From an uncultured Oscillospiraceae bacterium (GTDB lineage: Bacteria > Bacillota > Clostridia > Oscillospirales > Oscillospiraceae), in assembly GCA_910578505.1 (NCBI GenBank), contig CAJTPV010000029.1:1-39350 (forward strand): DNA of 39,350 nt, in the 5' to 3' direction. Shown here one piece after another: positions 14,521-23,078 of this stretch (position 1 is its first letter; the number at the start of each line of letters is the position of its first letter). A program made the position numbers and the translations under genes. The notes under the pieces are model-generated. The model did no database searches. It had not been told where the DNA came from and was given only the letters and a program-made list of their open reading frames with translations.

Positions 14521-14570
14521 ATACTTTTTCTTGAAAGAAAAAGTATCAAAAAGAACTTTAACGCGCTGGC
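14521..14570. repeat. Dispersed repeat, copy 2 (PilZ leader)
   Basis: This copy contains a perfect 12-bp inverted repeat, ATACTTTTTCTT and AAGAAAAAGTAT with a 2-nt centre (14521-14546), followed by CAAAAAGAACTTTAACGCGCTG. Its reverse complement matches 544-602 with few differences. It lies in the predicted 5' leader of the PilZ gene, where it would form an RNA hairpin. Confidence 0.65.
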
Positions 14571-14636
14571 AGCATTTTGCTGGTCCCGGTTTTTCCCCCG
14601 GAATCGGAGGACATAGCCGGGAATCCATATGGCTCC

Positions 14637-14665
14637 ATTATAGCCGAAAGATTGGTTTCTTGCAA
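14637..14665 (-). promoter_or_regulatory. Promoter of the PilZ-HExxH operon
   Basis: Minus-strand TTGCAA (14660-14665) and TATAAT (14637-14642), spacer 17 nt. The predicted leader is about 135 nt and contains the dispersed repeat. Confidence 0.62.
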
Positions 14666-14781
14666 CGCTATTTTTCTATTTCTTGTGAAATTCTCCAGCT
14701 TTTTTTCCGCTGCCCCGCCCCTCCCGCCGGGCGCCGGACGGAAAATTTGTAAAAATTTCTTGCAAACGTTATTTTTTTCAT

Positions 14782-14807
14782 TTGACAGCCGATAGAATTA
14801 ATACAAA
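14782..14807 (+). promoter_or_regulatory. Possible flgM promoter (sigma-28-like -10)
   Basis: GCCGATAG (14788-14795) resembles the sigma-28 (FliA/SigD) -10 consensus GCCGATAA/CCGATAT. No clear TAAA box is at the right distance, only a T-run. A TTGACA at 14782-14787 overlaps but has no good sigma-A -10 at 16-18 nt. flgM operons are typically sigma-28 controlled, which favours the first reading. Confidence 0.3.
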
Positions 14808-14886
14808 CATTGTGCCCCGGTTCGGTCCGGGGCTGTGGATGAACCGCGTTCCGGGCTGCCCGGCGCTGAAAATGGAGGGTCAACTG

Positions 14887-15192
14887 ATGTTGATTAAAGG
14901 AACGGAGGGCATTCTGCCCTTCCAGAACAGCACTACACGCCTCGCCGCCCCGTCCGGCGGCAAGCGCGCCGGCAGGCAAAGCAGCCGCTACGACCACATT
15001 TCCCTCTCCTCGCCCGCCGGGCTGGAGAAGCAGGATTTTCAGAACGCGGTGGCTATGCTCTCCCAGCAGGTGCGCACCAATACGTCAACCGGTAAGATTC
15101 AGGAGCTGCACCGGCTTGTCAGCTCCGGTGAGTACAGGGTGGACCCCAGAGAGGTGGCCGCCCGGATGCTGCTGCTGGAGGAGGGCGAGTGA
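14887..15192 (+). CDS. flgM: Anti-sigma-28 factor FlgM
   Basis: A 101-residue protein. The C-terminal half has the FlgM pattern that binds sigma-28: QVRTNTSTGKIQELHRLVSSGEYRVDPREVAARML. The N-terminal half is polar and probably disordered, as in FlgM, which is exported through the hook-basal body once the hook is finished. The start at 14887 follows GGAGGG seven nt upstream; an in-frame ATG at 14872 has no ribosome site. The stop overlaps the flgN start (TGATG), so they are coupled. It leads the flgM-flgN-flgK-flgL-DUF6470-fliW-csrA operon, as in B. subtilis. Confidence 0.9.
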   Translation: MLIKGTEGILPFQNSTTRLAAPSGGKRAGRQSSRYDHISLSSPAGLEKQDFQNAVAMLSQQVRTNTSTGKIQELHRLVSSGEYRVDPREVAARMLLLEEGE

Positions 15193-15644
15193 TGGCAAAC
15201 GGCGCTTGGGGAGACTATCTGACCCTGCTGGGCAGAGTCACACGGGCTCTGGAGGAGCTGACAGGCGTGGAGCAGGAGAAAATCCGCGCTGTCAATGAGC
15301 GGGACCTGCCCGCCGTGGAGCAGTGTATGAAAAAGGAACAGGTGTGCAGCCTGAACCTGCGGGGCCTGGACCAGAAGCGGGAAAAGCTGATGGACCAGCT
15401 GGGCATGCGGGGCGTCCCCCTGCGCGAAATCATGAGCCGCTGCCCCCCCGGCGCGGAGCAGGAGACCAAGGAGGCCGCCGAGGCCCTGCGCCGGCAGTAC
15501 GCCATCTTTCAGACCACCTCCGAGGCATCCCGCAATGCTTTGGAGATCCATCTGCACATCATCGAAGAGCTGCACAAGCGCGCAGGCGGCGGCGAGCTGC
15601 CCCACCAGGACGCGCCCCCTATGAAGGCCGATTTCCGGGCCTAA
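15192..15644 (+). CDS. flgN: FlgN-type export chaperone for FlgK/FlgL
   Basis: A 150-residue, almost entirely helical protein with the FlgN pattern: an N-terminal helix YLTLLGRVTRALEELTGVEQEKIRAV, a central ERDLPAVEQCMKKEQ turn, and long amphipathic helices to the end. FlgN binds the C-termini of the hook-filament junction proteins and delivers them to the export gate. It sits between flgM and flgK, the standard position. The ATG at 15192 overlaps the flgM stop by one base; a GTG just before it is less likely. Confidence 0.88.
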   Translation: MANGAWGDYLTLLGRVTRALEELTGVEQEKIRAVNERDLPAVEQCMKKEQVCSLNLRGLDQKREKLMDQLGMRGVPLREIMSRCPPGAEQETKEAAEALRRQYAIFQTTSEASRNALEIHLHIIEELHKRAGGGELPHQDAPPMKADFRA

Positions 15645-15669
15645 TCAGAACATAAAGGAGAACGAAACA

Positions 15670-18303
15670 ATGGCAGTGATTGGAACCTTCGGCTCCTACG
15701 GCACCGCGCTGCTGGGCATCCATGCCGCCCAGACCTCGATGCACGTAACGGGCAACAATATCGGCAACATCAACACTGTTGGCTACACCCGGCAGCGGGC
15801 GGACCTGAAGTCCATGTATTCCTCCGGCGCGCCCCGCTACCAGAACGCCTATAACCACAATATCGGCTACGGCGCCATGGTGGAGAACGTCTCCCAGCTG
15901 CGGGACCCCTACCTGGACATCCGCTTCCGCAACGATAATTCCTCCCTGGGCTACCTTGAGGCCATGCAGAACGGCTACAACCAGCTGGCCCATATCCTCG
16001 ACGAGGTGGGCAAGGGCGAGGGCGACTTCGGTATGATCAACGCCAAGCTCAACGAGTTCAAGGCGGCCCTGCGGAATTTGGAGCAGTACCCCGACTCCAC
16101 CCAGCACGACGACCTGGTCAACGCCGCCGCCGCCACCCTCTGCCGCCTCCTCAACAGCGCCGCCAAGGAGCTGCAGGAGGTCCGCGACAACGAGGAGGCC
16201 CGGATGATGGAGTCCATGAAGGACGTCAACCATATCCTCAACAATATCCGGGACCTGAACGAGCAGATCCGCGAGCACTCCATCTGCAACGACAACGCCC
16301 TGGAGTTGCGGGACGCCCGGAACGTGCAGATCGATAAGCTGTCAAAGTATATGAAGCTCAACGTGGTCTATTCCATGGAGAAGCTCAACGACGGCACGGA
16401 GATCGAAAAGCTGTCCATCTCCCTCTACGACACCACCGACCCCTATACCGGCAAGCCCTATATGCTGGTGGACGGCATCTATGCCACCCAGTTCCTCATG
16501 CCGGAGAAGACCCCGAAGGTGAACCCGGCCTACAACGGGGACCTGGATTCCTCCAAAATGTACTGGGACCCCCAGCTCAAGCGGCCCACCAACGACATCC
16601 GGGAGGCCCGCCAGTGGAACCCGAACTACGACAAGGACGCCCTGCCCTATGTGGACGCTGAGGGCAAGCCCACCAGCCTGGCCTACAGGTTTGAGGGCGA
16701 GGGGGAAAACAAGAAGGCTGTTTATAATAATCCGAACCCGGACGCTTATAAGTACATCGTTGATTCGAAAATTGCCGATGAGTACAAGGCCGCGCTGGCG
16801 GCCGCGGGAACGGACCCGAAGCAGCTGGCGGCTGTTAAGGCGCAGTACCCCGACATCGTAGAGGCAAACGGCCAGTACTACACCAACAACCAGAACAAGG
16901 CCGGGACCATGTACAACAATGCGGCAAACAATCCCCAGGGCACCCAGTTCGATCCTACCCTGCCCTCCAGCTACAAATATCTGGCGGATAAGCCTGCGGA
17001 CGCGGCGGTTGTGGGCGCGCTGAACGACCCGAATCCGGATTACAAGGTCCTGCAAAGCCCCGCCGGCGGCGACTTCTACTACACCAACGTCTGGAGCGAT
17101 GAGCCGGACGCCGACAATCCCAGCTACGCTATCCGTGAGGACAACTTTGTCACCGAGTCCAATTCGAACCGGTACCTGTTCAAGCTGGACGCCCTGAAGG
17201 ACCAGCGGGACATCATCTACCAGCAGGGCACGGATCTGGAGTCCAAGCAGGCGCAGCTGGGGGACAACGACCTGTTCGGCTCCGTCCAGGCCCTGCGGGA
17301 GCTGCTGACGGAGGAGGCCGAGTTCTCCAGCGAGGAGGACATCGCCCTGGACCCCAACGCCACCACCAAGCGGGGTATCCCCTTCTACCAGCACATGCTG
17401 GACAGCTTTGCCCAGCGGATCGCCAATTTCTTCAATGACGCCAACCAGATCGAGGCGGATAAGATGGGTGATGTGTATAAGATGACGAACGGTGCGGACA
17501 CGTTTGAGACGGCAGCTGGCGGGACGGTAAACTATGTGGGCAGCGATGGAAATACAAAGGCTGTGACGTTAACAGAGATGAAGGAGCTGTATGCAAAAAT
17601 CTCTGATCCCGCTAACGCAATGGACGGCACTGACCCGGTTTACAAGGACTTCCCCAAGAACGACGAGTCCTATGCCCAGTACCAGAAGGACATTCAGACC
17701 TACCAGGCCTGCGTGGACGCCCTGCGGAGCCAGGGCCAGCTGAGGGAGGAGTACGACTTCTACAAGGGCGGCACGCTCTTCAGCAACAACGGCAACTCCG
17801 ACGACCCCACCGGCATTACCGCCGCCAACATCTCCGTATCCCACAGCTGGTCCGAGGGCGCGGTGCGGATCCTGCGGAGCAAGGCGCCGAACGAATTCGG
17901 CCTCGATGAGGACGGCAATCGGGTGGTTATCCACAGCAAGACCTACAACGCCAACACCGCCCATATGCTGAGCACCATGGACCAGAAGCTGGACTATGTC
18001 ACCACCGATACGGTGCGGGACGCCAAGCCCACAGGAACGTCCTTCTATACCGGCACCTTTGAGGAGATGTACCGGCGCGGCCCCTCCCTGCTGGCCTCGG
18101 ACCACCAGAGCGTCAACGTCCAGTACAGCGCTGTTTCGATTTCGACCCTCAGCCTGGACAACGACCGCATGAGCGTGTCCGCCGTGGACCTGAACGAGGA
18201 GGCCGCCGACATGATGAAGTTTTCCCAGGCGTTCTCCGCCGCCTGCCAGCTGCTGACCACCATCGACTCCATGCTGGACCGGCTCATTAACAACACGATC
18301 TAA
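15670..18303 (+). CDS. flgK: Flagellar hook-associated protein 1, FlgK (enlarged)
   Basis: An 877-residue hook-filament junction protein. The N-terminal D0/D1 part (GTFGSYGTALLGIHAAQTSMHVTGNNIGNINTVGYTRQRADLKS) and the C-terminal part (VDLNEEAADMMKFSQAFSAACQLLTTIDSMLDRLINN) are clear FlgK coiled-coil termini. The protein is about 250-350 residues longer than usual FlgK. The extra length lies in the centre, about residues 290-700, rich in Asn, Tyr, Asp and Pro. Two stretches, near 16720-17060 and 17455-17620, use more A/T-ending codons than the flanks, suggesting acquired or diversified surface domains. It is exported by the flagellar type III system, so no signal peptide is expected. Confidence 0.95.
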   Translation: MAVIGTFGSYGTALLGIHAAQTSMHVTGNNIGNINTVGYTRQRADLKSMYSSGAPRYQNAYNHNIGYGAMVENVSQLRDPYLDIRFRNDNSSLGYLEAMQNGYNQLAHILDEVGKGEGDFGMINAKLNEFKAALRNLEQYPDSTQHDDLVNAAAATLCRLLNSAAKELQEVRDNEEARMMESMKDVNHILNNIRDLNEQIREHSICNDNALELRDARNVQIDKLSKYMKLNVVYSMEKLNDGTEIEKLSISLYDTTDPYTGKPYMLVDGIYATQFLMPEKTPKVNPAYNGDLDSSKMYWDPQLKRPTNDIREARQWNPNYDKDALPYVDAEGKPTSLAYRFEGEGENKKAVYNNPNPDAYKYIVDSKIADEYKAALAAAGTDPKQLAAVKAQYPDIVEANGQYYTNNQNKAGTMYNNAANNPQGTQFDPTLPSSYKYLADKPADAAVVGALNDPNPDYKVLQSPAGGDFYYTNVWSDEPDADNPSYAIREDNFVTESNSNRYLFKLDALKDQRDIIYQQGTDLESKQAQLGDNDLFGSVQALRELLTEEAEFSSEEDIALDPNATTKRGIPFYQHMLDSFAQRIANFFNDANQIEADKMGDVYKMTNGADTFETAAGGTVNYVGSDGNTKAVTLTEMKELYAKISDPANAMDGTDPVYKDFPKNDESYAQYQKDIQTYQACVDALRSQGQLREEYDFYKGGTLFSNNGNSDDPTGITAANISVSHSWSEGAVRILRSKAPNEFGLDEDGNRVVIHSKTYNANTAHMLSTMDQKLDYVTTDTVRDAKPTGTSFYTGTFEEMYRRGPSLLASDHQSVNVQYSAVSISTLSLDNDRMSVSAVDLNEEAADMMKFSQAFSAACQLLTTIDSMLDRLINNTI

Positions 18304-18340
18304 TAAAACTGAGAATTCAAGAAGAGGAGGTACTTCTAAT

Positions 18341-19903
18341 ATGGGATTTCGCATCACGATGGGCATGAAGATGAACACCTACCGCTATAACCTCATGCTG
18401 TCCACCAACAACGTGGCCAACGCCCAGCAGAAGGTGTCCACGCACCGCAAGTTCAACAGCTATGCCGAGGACCCCGCCAACGCCACCAACGCCTGGCGCG
18501 TCCGGCAGAACTTTATGGATAACATCAGCTACCGCACGGAGACCAAGGACACCACCACCCGCTACCAGACCGCGTGGCTGACTATGGGCACCGTCAAGAC
18601 CCACCTGGAGCAGTACAACGGCAAGACGTCCGCCATCCGGGCGGCCAACGACCCCACCGGCGAGGCCAAAAAGGAGCTGGGCAACGTCCTGAGCAACACC
18701 GCCGATACTGTGGTTCAGGCCATGAACGGCTCCAAGTACGGCGATGAGTTTGTCTTCGGCGGCACGGACGGCACCTCGCCCCCCTTCTCCTGGAAGGGCG
18801 ACAGGCTGTTTTACCGGGGCATCGATCTGACTCCCCCCAGCATGACCGGCGGCACCCAGAAGTGGCCCTCATATTGGGGGGAGCTGGACCCGGCAACCGG
18901 GATTCCGAAGGATTTCATGACGGAGGCGGATAAAAAGCTGAATCCGCTGCCGACAAAGGCCACAAGCGATTGGGTGCTGGATGACAACGGCGAGCTGACA
19001 GGTACGTACCAGGTACAGCAGACTGCCGCAAAAGTGAGCGTGCAGAATGCTGCCAATAATGAAATCACACTTCCGTTGAAAGATGGGGCCGGAAATACAG
19101 TCCTGCAGCAGGCGGTAGATGCAGATGGAAATCCGGTTGCCATTAAGATGGCAGACGGTACAATCACTACCGTGGTAGATGGGAGCGGGAATCCGGTCAA
19201 ACCTGGGCAGGTCGCTTACACAGATGCAAATGGGCAGACGGCCATGGTGACGGTGGCCGCTGGAACTGGTGCGGCGGATATCCCGGTGGTAGACGAGAAT
19301 AAGGAGCCGGTCATGAAGACCGAAAACGGTACGGTTCCTGAGGACCAGAAGCAGTGGTACATCTACTTCAGAAATGTGGAGACCCTCAACAAGCTGTCTG
19401 GCGAGATCCAGTATGCGGACCTAGGCATGGGCCAGGATAAGGACGCCGACGGGAAAATCGTGGAGGGCACCTACTTCAACAACGCCATTCCGGGCATCAA
19501 CATCCTGGGCTACGGCGTGGACGAGGACGGGGACCCGAAGAACCTGGCCCTGCTGATGAAGAAGTTCGACCACGTGCTCTCCCAGGTGGATTCCAACGGG
19601 ACTGTCCCCGACGAGCTGGGGGGCAACCAGCGGGTCATCGACCTGCTGGGCAAGTTCGACGACGTGTGTGAATTCACCCTGAAGGGGTACACCAAGATCG
19701 ACACGGAGGCGAAGTTCCTCACCTCCAACAGCGAGACCCTGGAGAGCCAGACCCTCAACCTCAACGAGCAGATCGTTGACCTGGAGCAGGTGGACCTGGC
19801 GGACGCCATCACCCAGTTCATGTGGGACTACAACTGCTACAATGCCGCGCTGAAGATCGGCACGCAGCTGCTCAGCCAGTCGCTGCTGGATTACATGGCC
19901 TGA
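18341..19903 (+). CDS. flgL: Flagellar hook-associated protein 3, FlgL (enlarged)
   Basis: A 520-residue flagellin-fold junction protein. Its N-terminal segment (MGFRITMGMKMNTYRYNLMLSTNNVANAQQKVSTHRKFNSYAEDPA) and C-terminal helix (EQVDLADAITQFMWDYNCYNAALKIGTQLLSQSLLDYM) are the FlgL D0/D1 domains. FlgL is normally about 300 residues. The additional 200 lie in the middle, with a Gly/Asp/Val-rich repeat-like part (AVDADGNPVAIKMADGTITT, VDGSGNPVKPGQVAYTDANG) that looks like a beta-rich surface domain. Codon use in about 18900-19330 is more A/T-rich than around it. AGAGGAGG lies upstream of the start. It is 37 bp after flgK. Confidence 0.94.
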   Translation: MGFRITMGMKMNTYRYNLMLSTNNVANAQQKVSTHRKFNSYAEDPANATNAWRVRQNFMDNISYRTETKDTTTRYQTAWLTMGTVKTHLEQYNGKTSAIRAANDPTGEAKKELGNVLSNTADTVVQAMNGSKYGDEFVFGGTDGTSPPFSWKGDRLFYRGIDLTPPSMTGGTQKWPSYWGELDPATGIPKDFMTEADKKLNPLPTKATSDWVLDDNGELTGTYQVQQTAAKVSVQNAANNEITLPLKDGAGNTVLQQAVDADGNPVAIKMADGTITTVVDGSGNPVKPGQVAYTDANGQTAMVTVAAGTGAADIPVVDENKEPVMKTENGTVPEDQKQWYIYFRNVETLNKLSGEIQYADLGMGQDKDADGKIVEGTYFNNAIPGINILGYGVDEDGDPKNLALLMKKFDHVLSQVDSNGTVPDELGGNQRVIDLLGKFDDVCEFTLKGYTKIDTEAKFLTSNSETLESQTLNLNEQIVDLEQVDLADAITQFMWDYNCYNAALKIGTQLLSQSLLDYMA

Positions 19904-19995
19904 TTTTGTCCACAGAGGTTTTCAAGGCGATTTTAAAGTTCATGTCTATATTTTGATTTGAGAGAGAATACTATGAGGGGAGCGTGTATCTCGCA

Positions 19996-20604
19996 ATGAA
20001 ACCGCTGATTGAAATTACCACAGTGCCGATCCAAATCGAGATGAAGACCACTCGTGCGCGTCTGGAGTACGCGCGGGGAACGGCGGAGATGGAGGTCTCC
20101 AGAGACGAGGGCGGGCTGCGCATTCAGAGCAAGCCCATCCGCATCAACATTGACACCTATGAGGCCCGCAACTCCGTCACGCCCACACTGGCCCGCAGTC
20201 TGGAGCAGAACGCCCAGAAGGGCAAGGAGGCGGCCTACAACGCCACGGCCACCTTCTCCCAGCAGGGACAGCTGATGATGAAGACCAAGCTGGGGGAGGA
20301 GGTCATCACCAAATTTGCAGAGCAGGCGATGATGAAGAATTACAAGCCCAACGTGGCCCTGGATTTTATCCCCAAGACCGGCCCGGAGATCACCTGGGAC
20401 CCGGCGGAGCTGAACATCAAGTATGAGATGGATAAGCTGACCTTTGACTGGAAGATCAATCAGACCGGGTTTGAGTTCGTGCCCGGAGACATTGAGTTTA
20501 CGGTGACCCAGCGGCCGGAGGTGGTCATCAAGTACGTGGGCGGCCCCATCTATGTCCCGCCGTCCGCGGACCCCAACTACGAGCCGGTGGACGTCGAGGG
20601 CTGA
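19996..20604 (+). CDS. DUF6470 family flagellar-operon protein (YviE-like)
   Basis: A 202-residue soluble protein between flgL and fliW, the same slot that YviE occupies in B. subtilis. The N-terminus (MKPLIEITTVPIQIEMKTTRARLEY) and the later alternating basic and hydrophobic strands fit DUF6470; function is unknown. A GTG at 19984 would add four residues but sits too close to the GAGGGG ribosome site, while the ATG at 19996 is somewhat far from it. The start is therefore uncertain. Its stop is 15 bp before fliW. A role in hook-filament assembly or FliW-CsrA control can only be guessed from its neighbours. Confidence 0.78.
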   Translation: MKPLIEITTVPIQIEMKTTRARLEYARGTAEMEVSRDEGGLRIQSKPIRINIDTYEARNSVTPTLARSLEQNAQKGKEAAYNATATFSQQGQLMMKTKLGEEVITKFAEQAMMKNYKPNVALDFIPKTGPEITWDPAELNIKYEMDKLTFDWKINQTGFEFVPGDIEFTVTQRPEVVIKYVGGPIYVPPSADPNYEPVDVEG

Positions 20605-20619
20605 CAAGGAGGTTGAAAG

Positions 20620-21069
20620 GTGCGGCTGCAGACAAAGTACTTTGGCGAGCTGGACTGTCCGGACCACGAGCGCCTTCATTTCCAGCGGGGCCTGTTCGGC
20701 TTTGAGGAGGAGCGGGACTTCTATCTCCTGCCCTTTGAGGGCAGCGGGGGGAGCCTGCTGTGCATACAGAGCGCCAGCACGCCGGCCCTGGCCTTCGTGG
20801 CCATGAACCCCTTTCCCGTCAAGCCGGATTACGCGCCGGTGCTGGCGGAGGCGGAGCTGCGGGAGCTGGGCGTGGAGCGGAGCGAGGACCTCTGCTTCTA
20901 TGTGCTGTGCGCGGTGAAGGACCCGGTAGGCGAGAGCACGCTGAATCTGCGGTGTCCGGTGGCGGTGAACGACCGGACCCAGGAGGCGATGCAGGTGATT
21001 CTGGAGACAGACGTCTACCACATGCACCACAAGCTGAGCGAGCTTTCGGGGGAGGGCGGCGGATGCTGA
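20620..21069 (+). CDS. fliW: Flagellar assembly factor FliW
   Basis: A 149-residue FliW. The N-terminal TKYFGELDCPDHERLHFQRGLFGFEEERDFYLLPF has the family spacing, and CFYVLCAVKDPVGESTLNLRCPVAVND is the conserved core. FliW binds flagellin and CsrA, releasing CsrA from the flagellin mRNA when flagellin is depleted. The start is GTG at 20620 with AAGGAGG eight nt upstream. The last seven bases overlap csrA, so both partners are translationally coupled. Confidence 0.94.
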   Translation: MRLQTKYFGELDCPDHERLHFQRGLFGFEEERDFYLLPFEGSGGSLLCIQSASTPALAFVAMNPFPVKPDYAPVLAEAELRELGVERSEDLCFYVLCAVKDPVGESTLNLRCPVAVNDRTQEAMQVILETDVYHMHHKLSELSGEGGGC

Positions 21070-21293
21070 TTCTGCAACGAAAGGCCGGCGAGTCGCTGCT
21101 CATTGGGGAGGACGTGGAGGTCACGGTGCTGTCGGTGGAGGCGGGCCGGGTCCGGCTGGCGGTGCAGGCGCCGAAGAGCATACCGATCCTCCGCAGCGAG
21201 CTGAAGGGCGCCGTCAAGGCCAACCAGGAGGCGGCCCAGGAGAGCGCCTCCCCCATGGCGCTGCTGGATGTGCTGCGGCACGGCGGAAAATAG
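21063..21293 (+). CDS. csrA: Carbon storage regulator CsrA
   Basis: A 76-residue CsrA with the N-terminal MLILQRKAGESLLIGEDVEV, the RNA-binding beta-5 region AVQAPKSIPILRSEL, and a short helical tail. CsrA dimers bind GGA in mRNA leaders to block translation; in the FliW-CsrA branch the flagellin mRNA is the main target. It overlaps fliW by seven bases. The flagellin gene that often follows in Bacilli is not here. The position of the conserved Arg in SIPILRSEL fits; most CsrA have VxVxR. Confidence 0.95.
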   Translation: MLILQRKAGESLLIGEDVEVTVLSVEAGRVRLAVQAPKSIPILRSELKGAVKANQEAAQESASPMALLDVLRHGGK

Positions 21294-21763
21294 TGGATAT
21301 GGACGTTTTTGCCGCCCCTTTGGGGGCGGCAATTGTCTGTACCGTCTGCCTCCAAAGAAAAAGGCATATGTTCCGGCGGCCCCTCATATTAGTTGTATGG
21401 GAACTTTGTTGGCGGCGTCCGGCCCTGACTGGCGGAAATTTCGTAGGAATCCACAAAGAGCGGAAATTCATGGCGGGTTCGTGTCGAAAATTGTCGAAAA
21501 GTAGGGTGGGGGCCCAAAAAGGCGGGAAACAAAATTGACAATTTGCCAAAATCGGCTTGCATCGCGGCGAAATTTGTATTATAATTTCACTATCAGTAAT
21601 TTTGTGTCGATTGCTGCCGGAGATATTTGGCGCATTCATACAGCGCACTGGTAATATTTCATAAAAAATTTAGCTTGATTTTTTGCCTCTGGATGTGTAT
21701 GATAAGATTCGACAAAGTTTTATCCCCTGCGACAAGTATCCCAACGACAAGGAGGACAGACCT
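21294..21763. other. csrA-flgB spacer
   Basis: 470 bases without a convincing gene; an 81-codon frame (21293-21538) has no ribosome site and no family pattern. A GC hairpin GCCGCCCC/GGGGCGGC (21311-21330) lies just after csrA but has no T-run after it. The rest is A/T-rich and leads into the flgB promoter and a predicted 5' leader of about 170 nt. No flagellin and no obvious riboswitch fold were recognised. Confidence 0.5.
21557..21585 (+). promoter_or_regulatory. Main promoter of the flgB-fliY operon (sigma-A type)
   Basis: TTGCAT (21557-21562) and TATAAT (21580-21585) with a 17-nt spacer. The expected start near 21592 leaves a leader of about 170 nt before the flgB ATG at 21764. A vegetative promoter here fits an early flagellar operon made before sigma-28. 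Confidence 0.72.
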
Positions 21764-22156
21764 ATGGCAGATTTCTTAGTTTCCAACTCCATGCTCATGT
21801 TGGAAAAGGCCATGAACTTCCAATGGACAAAGCAGTCGGTGATCCTCAACAATGTGACCAACGCGGATACGCCTGACTTTAAACCGGAATATGTCACCTT
21901 TGAGGAGGCCCTGCGGGGCAGCCTCCGCCGGGCGCGGATGGCCCCCAGCTCTCTCGCGTCCATGCGCGGCGCCATCTCCTCCTCTTCCCCCGCGGTACAT
22001 AAGCTGGACGACGAAACCTTTCGCATGGACGGCAACGGCGTCAACGTCACCGAGCAGCTGACCGAGGCGGTGCGCAATTCCTATCAGCTCAACTACACCT
22101 TCCGCGCCATCAGCAGCGACATGTCCCGGCTGATGTTGGCTATCCGCGGGCAGTAA
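21764..22156 (+). CDS. flgB: Flagellar basal-body rod protein FlgB
   Basis: A 130-residue proximal rod protein. The N-terminal helix NSMLMLEKAMNFQWTKQSVILNNVTNADTPDFKPEYVTFEEAL is the FlgB/rod signature (NNVTNADTPDF), and the C-terminal helix is YTFRAISSDMSRLMLAIRG. FlgB connects the MS ring through FliE to FlgC and the distal rod. The start at 21764 follows AAGGAGG; an upstream in-frame ATG (21683) is rejected for lack of a ribosome site. It is the first gene of the long operon running to the right edge. Confidence 0.94.
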   Translation: MADFLVSNSMLMLEKAMNFQWTKQSVILNNVTNADTPDFKPEYVTFEEALRGSLRRARMAPSSLASMRGAISSSSPAVHKLDDETFRMDGNGVNVTEQLTEAVRNSYQLNYTFRAISSDMSRLMLAIRGQ

Positions 22157-22182
22157 TCGGATAACAGACAGGAGGACCTGAG

Positions 22183-22650
22183 ATGGCATTTTTAAGCACG
22201 ATCGATATCATCGGCTCCGGCTTCACAGCCCAGCAGCTGCGCCTGGACGTGATCAGCGAGAACGTGACCAATATGAACACCACCCGCACCGCTGACGGCG
22301 AGACCGGCGCGTACCGCCGGAAGGTGGTGGTGTTCCAGGCGGAGGAGGGGCGCAACTCCTTCCGGGAGGTGCTGGCCGCGGCCAGAAACGGACAGGCCAG
22401 CAACCTGCGGGGCACCCGGGGCGCCGGCGTGCGGGTGGTGGCCATTGAGGAGGACCCGTCGGACTTCAAGCTGAAGTACGACCCCGACGACCCGGACGCC
22501 AACGAGGACGGCTACGTGGAGCTGCCCAACGTGGACCTGGTGAAGGAGGTGGCCGACGCCATGGCCGCCAGCCAGGCCTACTCCGCGGACGTCACCGCCT
22601 TTAACCTTTTGAAGAACGTCGTCAGCTCGGCCCTGGAGATCGGGCGCTGA
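22183..22650 (+). CDS. flgC: Flagellar basal-body rod protein FlgC
   Basis: A 155-residue rod protein. The N-terminal STIDIIGSGFTAQQLRLDVISENVTNMNTTRTADGETGAYRRKVVVFQ shows the rod-hook family motif. The C-terminal YVELPNVDLVKEVADAMAASQAYSADVTAFNLLKNVVSSALEIGR is characteristic of FlgC. It is 26 bp after flgB with an AGGAGG site. The length is at the upper end for the family. Confidence 0.95.
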   Translation: MAFLSTIDIIGSGFTAQQLRLDVISENVTNMNTTRTADGETGAYRRKVVVFQAEEGRNSFREVLAAARNGQASNLRGTRGAGVRVVAIEEDPSDFKLKYDPDDPDANEDGYVELPNVDLVKEVADAMAASQAYSADVTAFNLLKNVVSSALEIGR

Positions 22651-22709
22651 GCCCGGTCCGACGCGCTGATGACAGGCAGTTTATGAAATGATTTGGGAGG
22701 CGATTTGTC

Positions 22710-23018
22710 ATGAATACCATATTCCAACCGATCTCCCCGCTGTGGGAAGCGTTCCCGACCAGTAAGCCGCAGACGACCGAAGCTGCGGCTTCCGGCAGTT
22801 CTATCTTTGCGGATATTTTCAACACCATGGTGGACAACGTCCGGGAGACGGAGGACGTGGTGGCGAAAAACGAGTATCTGCTCTCCACCGGGCAGCTGGA
22901 CAACCCCGCTGCGCTGCAGGTGTCCCAGCTGAAGGCCGACGCGGCCACGAGTCTGCTGATCCAGCTGCGGGACAAGGTGCTGAATGCGTACAGTGAACTT
23001 TCGCGCATCAGTGTGTAA
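22710..23018 (+). CDS. fliE: Flagellar hook-basal body adaptor FliE
   Basis: A 102-residue FliE. The core is SSIFADIFNTMVDNVRETEDVVAKNEYLLSTGQLDNPAALQVSQLKADAATSLLIQLRDKVLNAYSELSRI, with the conserved C-terminal helix (LLIQLRDKVLNAYxE). FliE links the MS ring protein FliF to the rod. It follows flgC by 59 bp; GGGAGGCG is the ribosome site. The order flgB-flgC-fliE-fliF matches other Firmicutes. Confidence 0.94.
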   Translation: MNTIFQPISPLWEAFPTSKPQTTEAAASGSSIFADIFNTMVDNVRETEDVVAKNEYLLSTGQLDNPAALQVSQLKADAATSLLIQLRDKVLNAYSELSRISV

Positions 23019-23078
23019 GGCTGAGGTCAGCGGCTGGATGAGAGCGGACGATGAGATGAATGGCCGGAGGGATGCAGG

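Larger units (their letters stand above)
14495..14886. other. PilZ-flgM divergent spacer
   Basis: No gene is seen in these 392 bases. They contain the dispersed repeat copy at 14521-14570, a sigma-A promoter for the PilZ gene (14637-14665) and an A/T-rich stretch (about 14690-14810) before flgM. Short plus-strand reading frames across the area lack ribosome sites and are rejected. Confidence 0.55.

Noticed and set aside
21311..21330. GC hairpin after csrA as an intrinsic terminator
   Set aside because: The stem is good but no T-run follows, so I did not call a terminator.
21293..21538. An 81-codon plus-strand frame after csrA
   Set aside because: No ribosome site, and composition does not resemble a protein of this genome.
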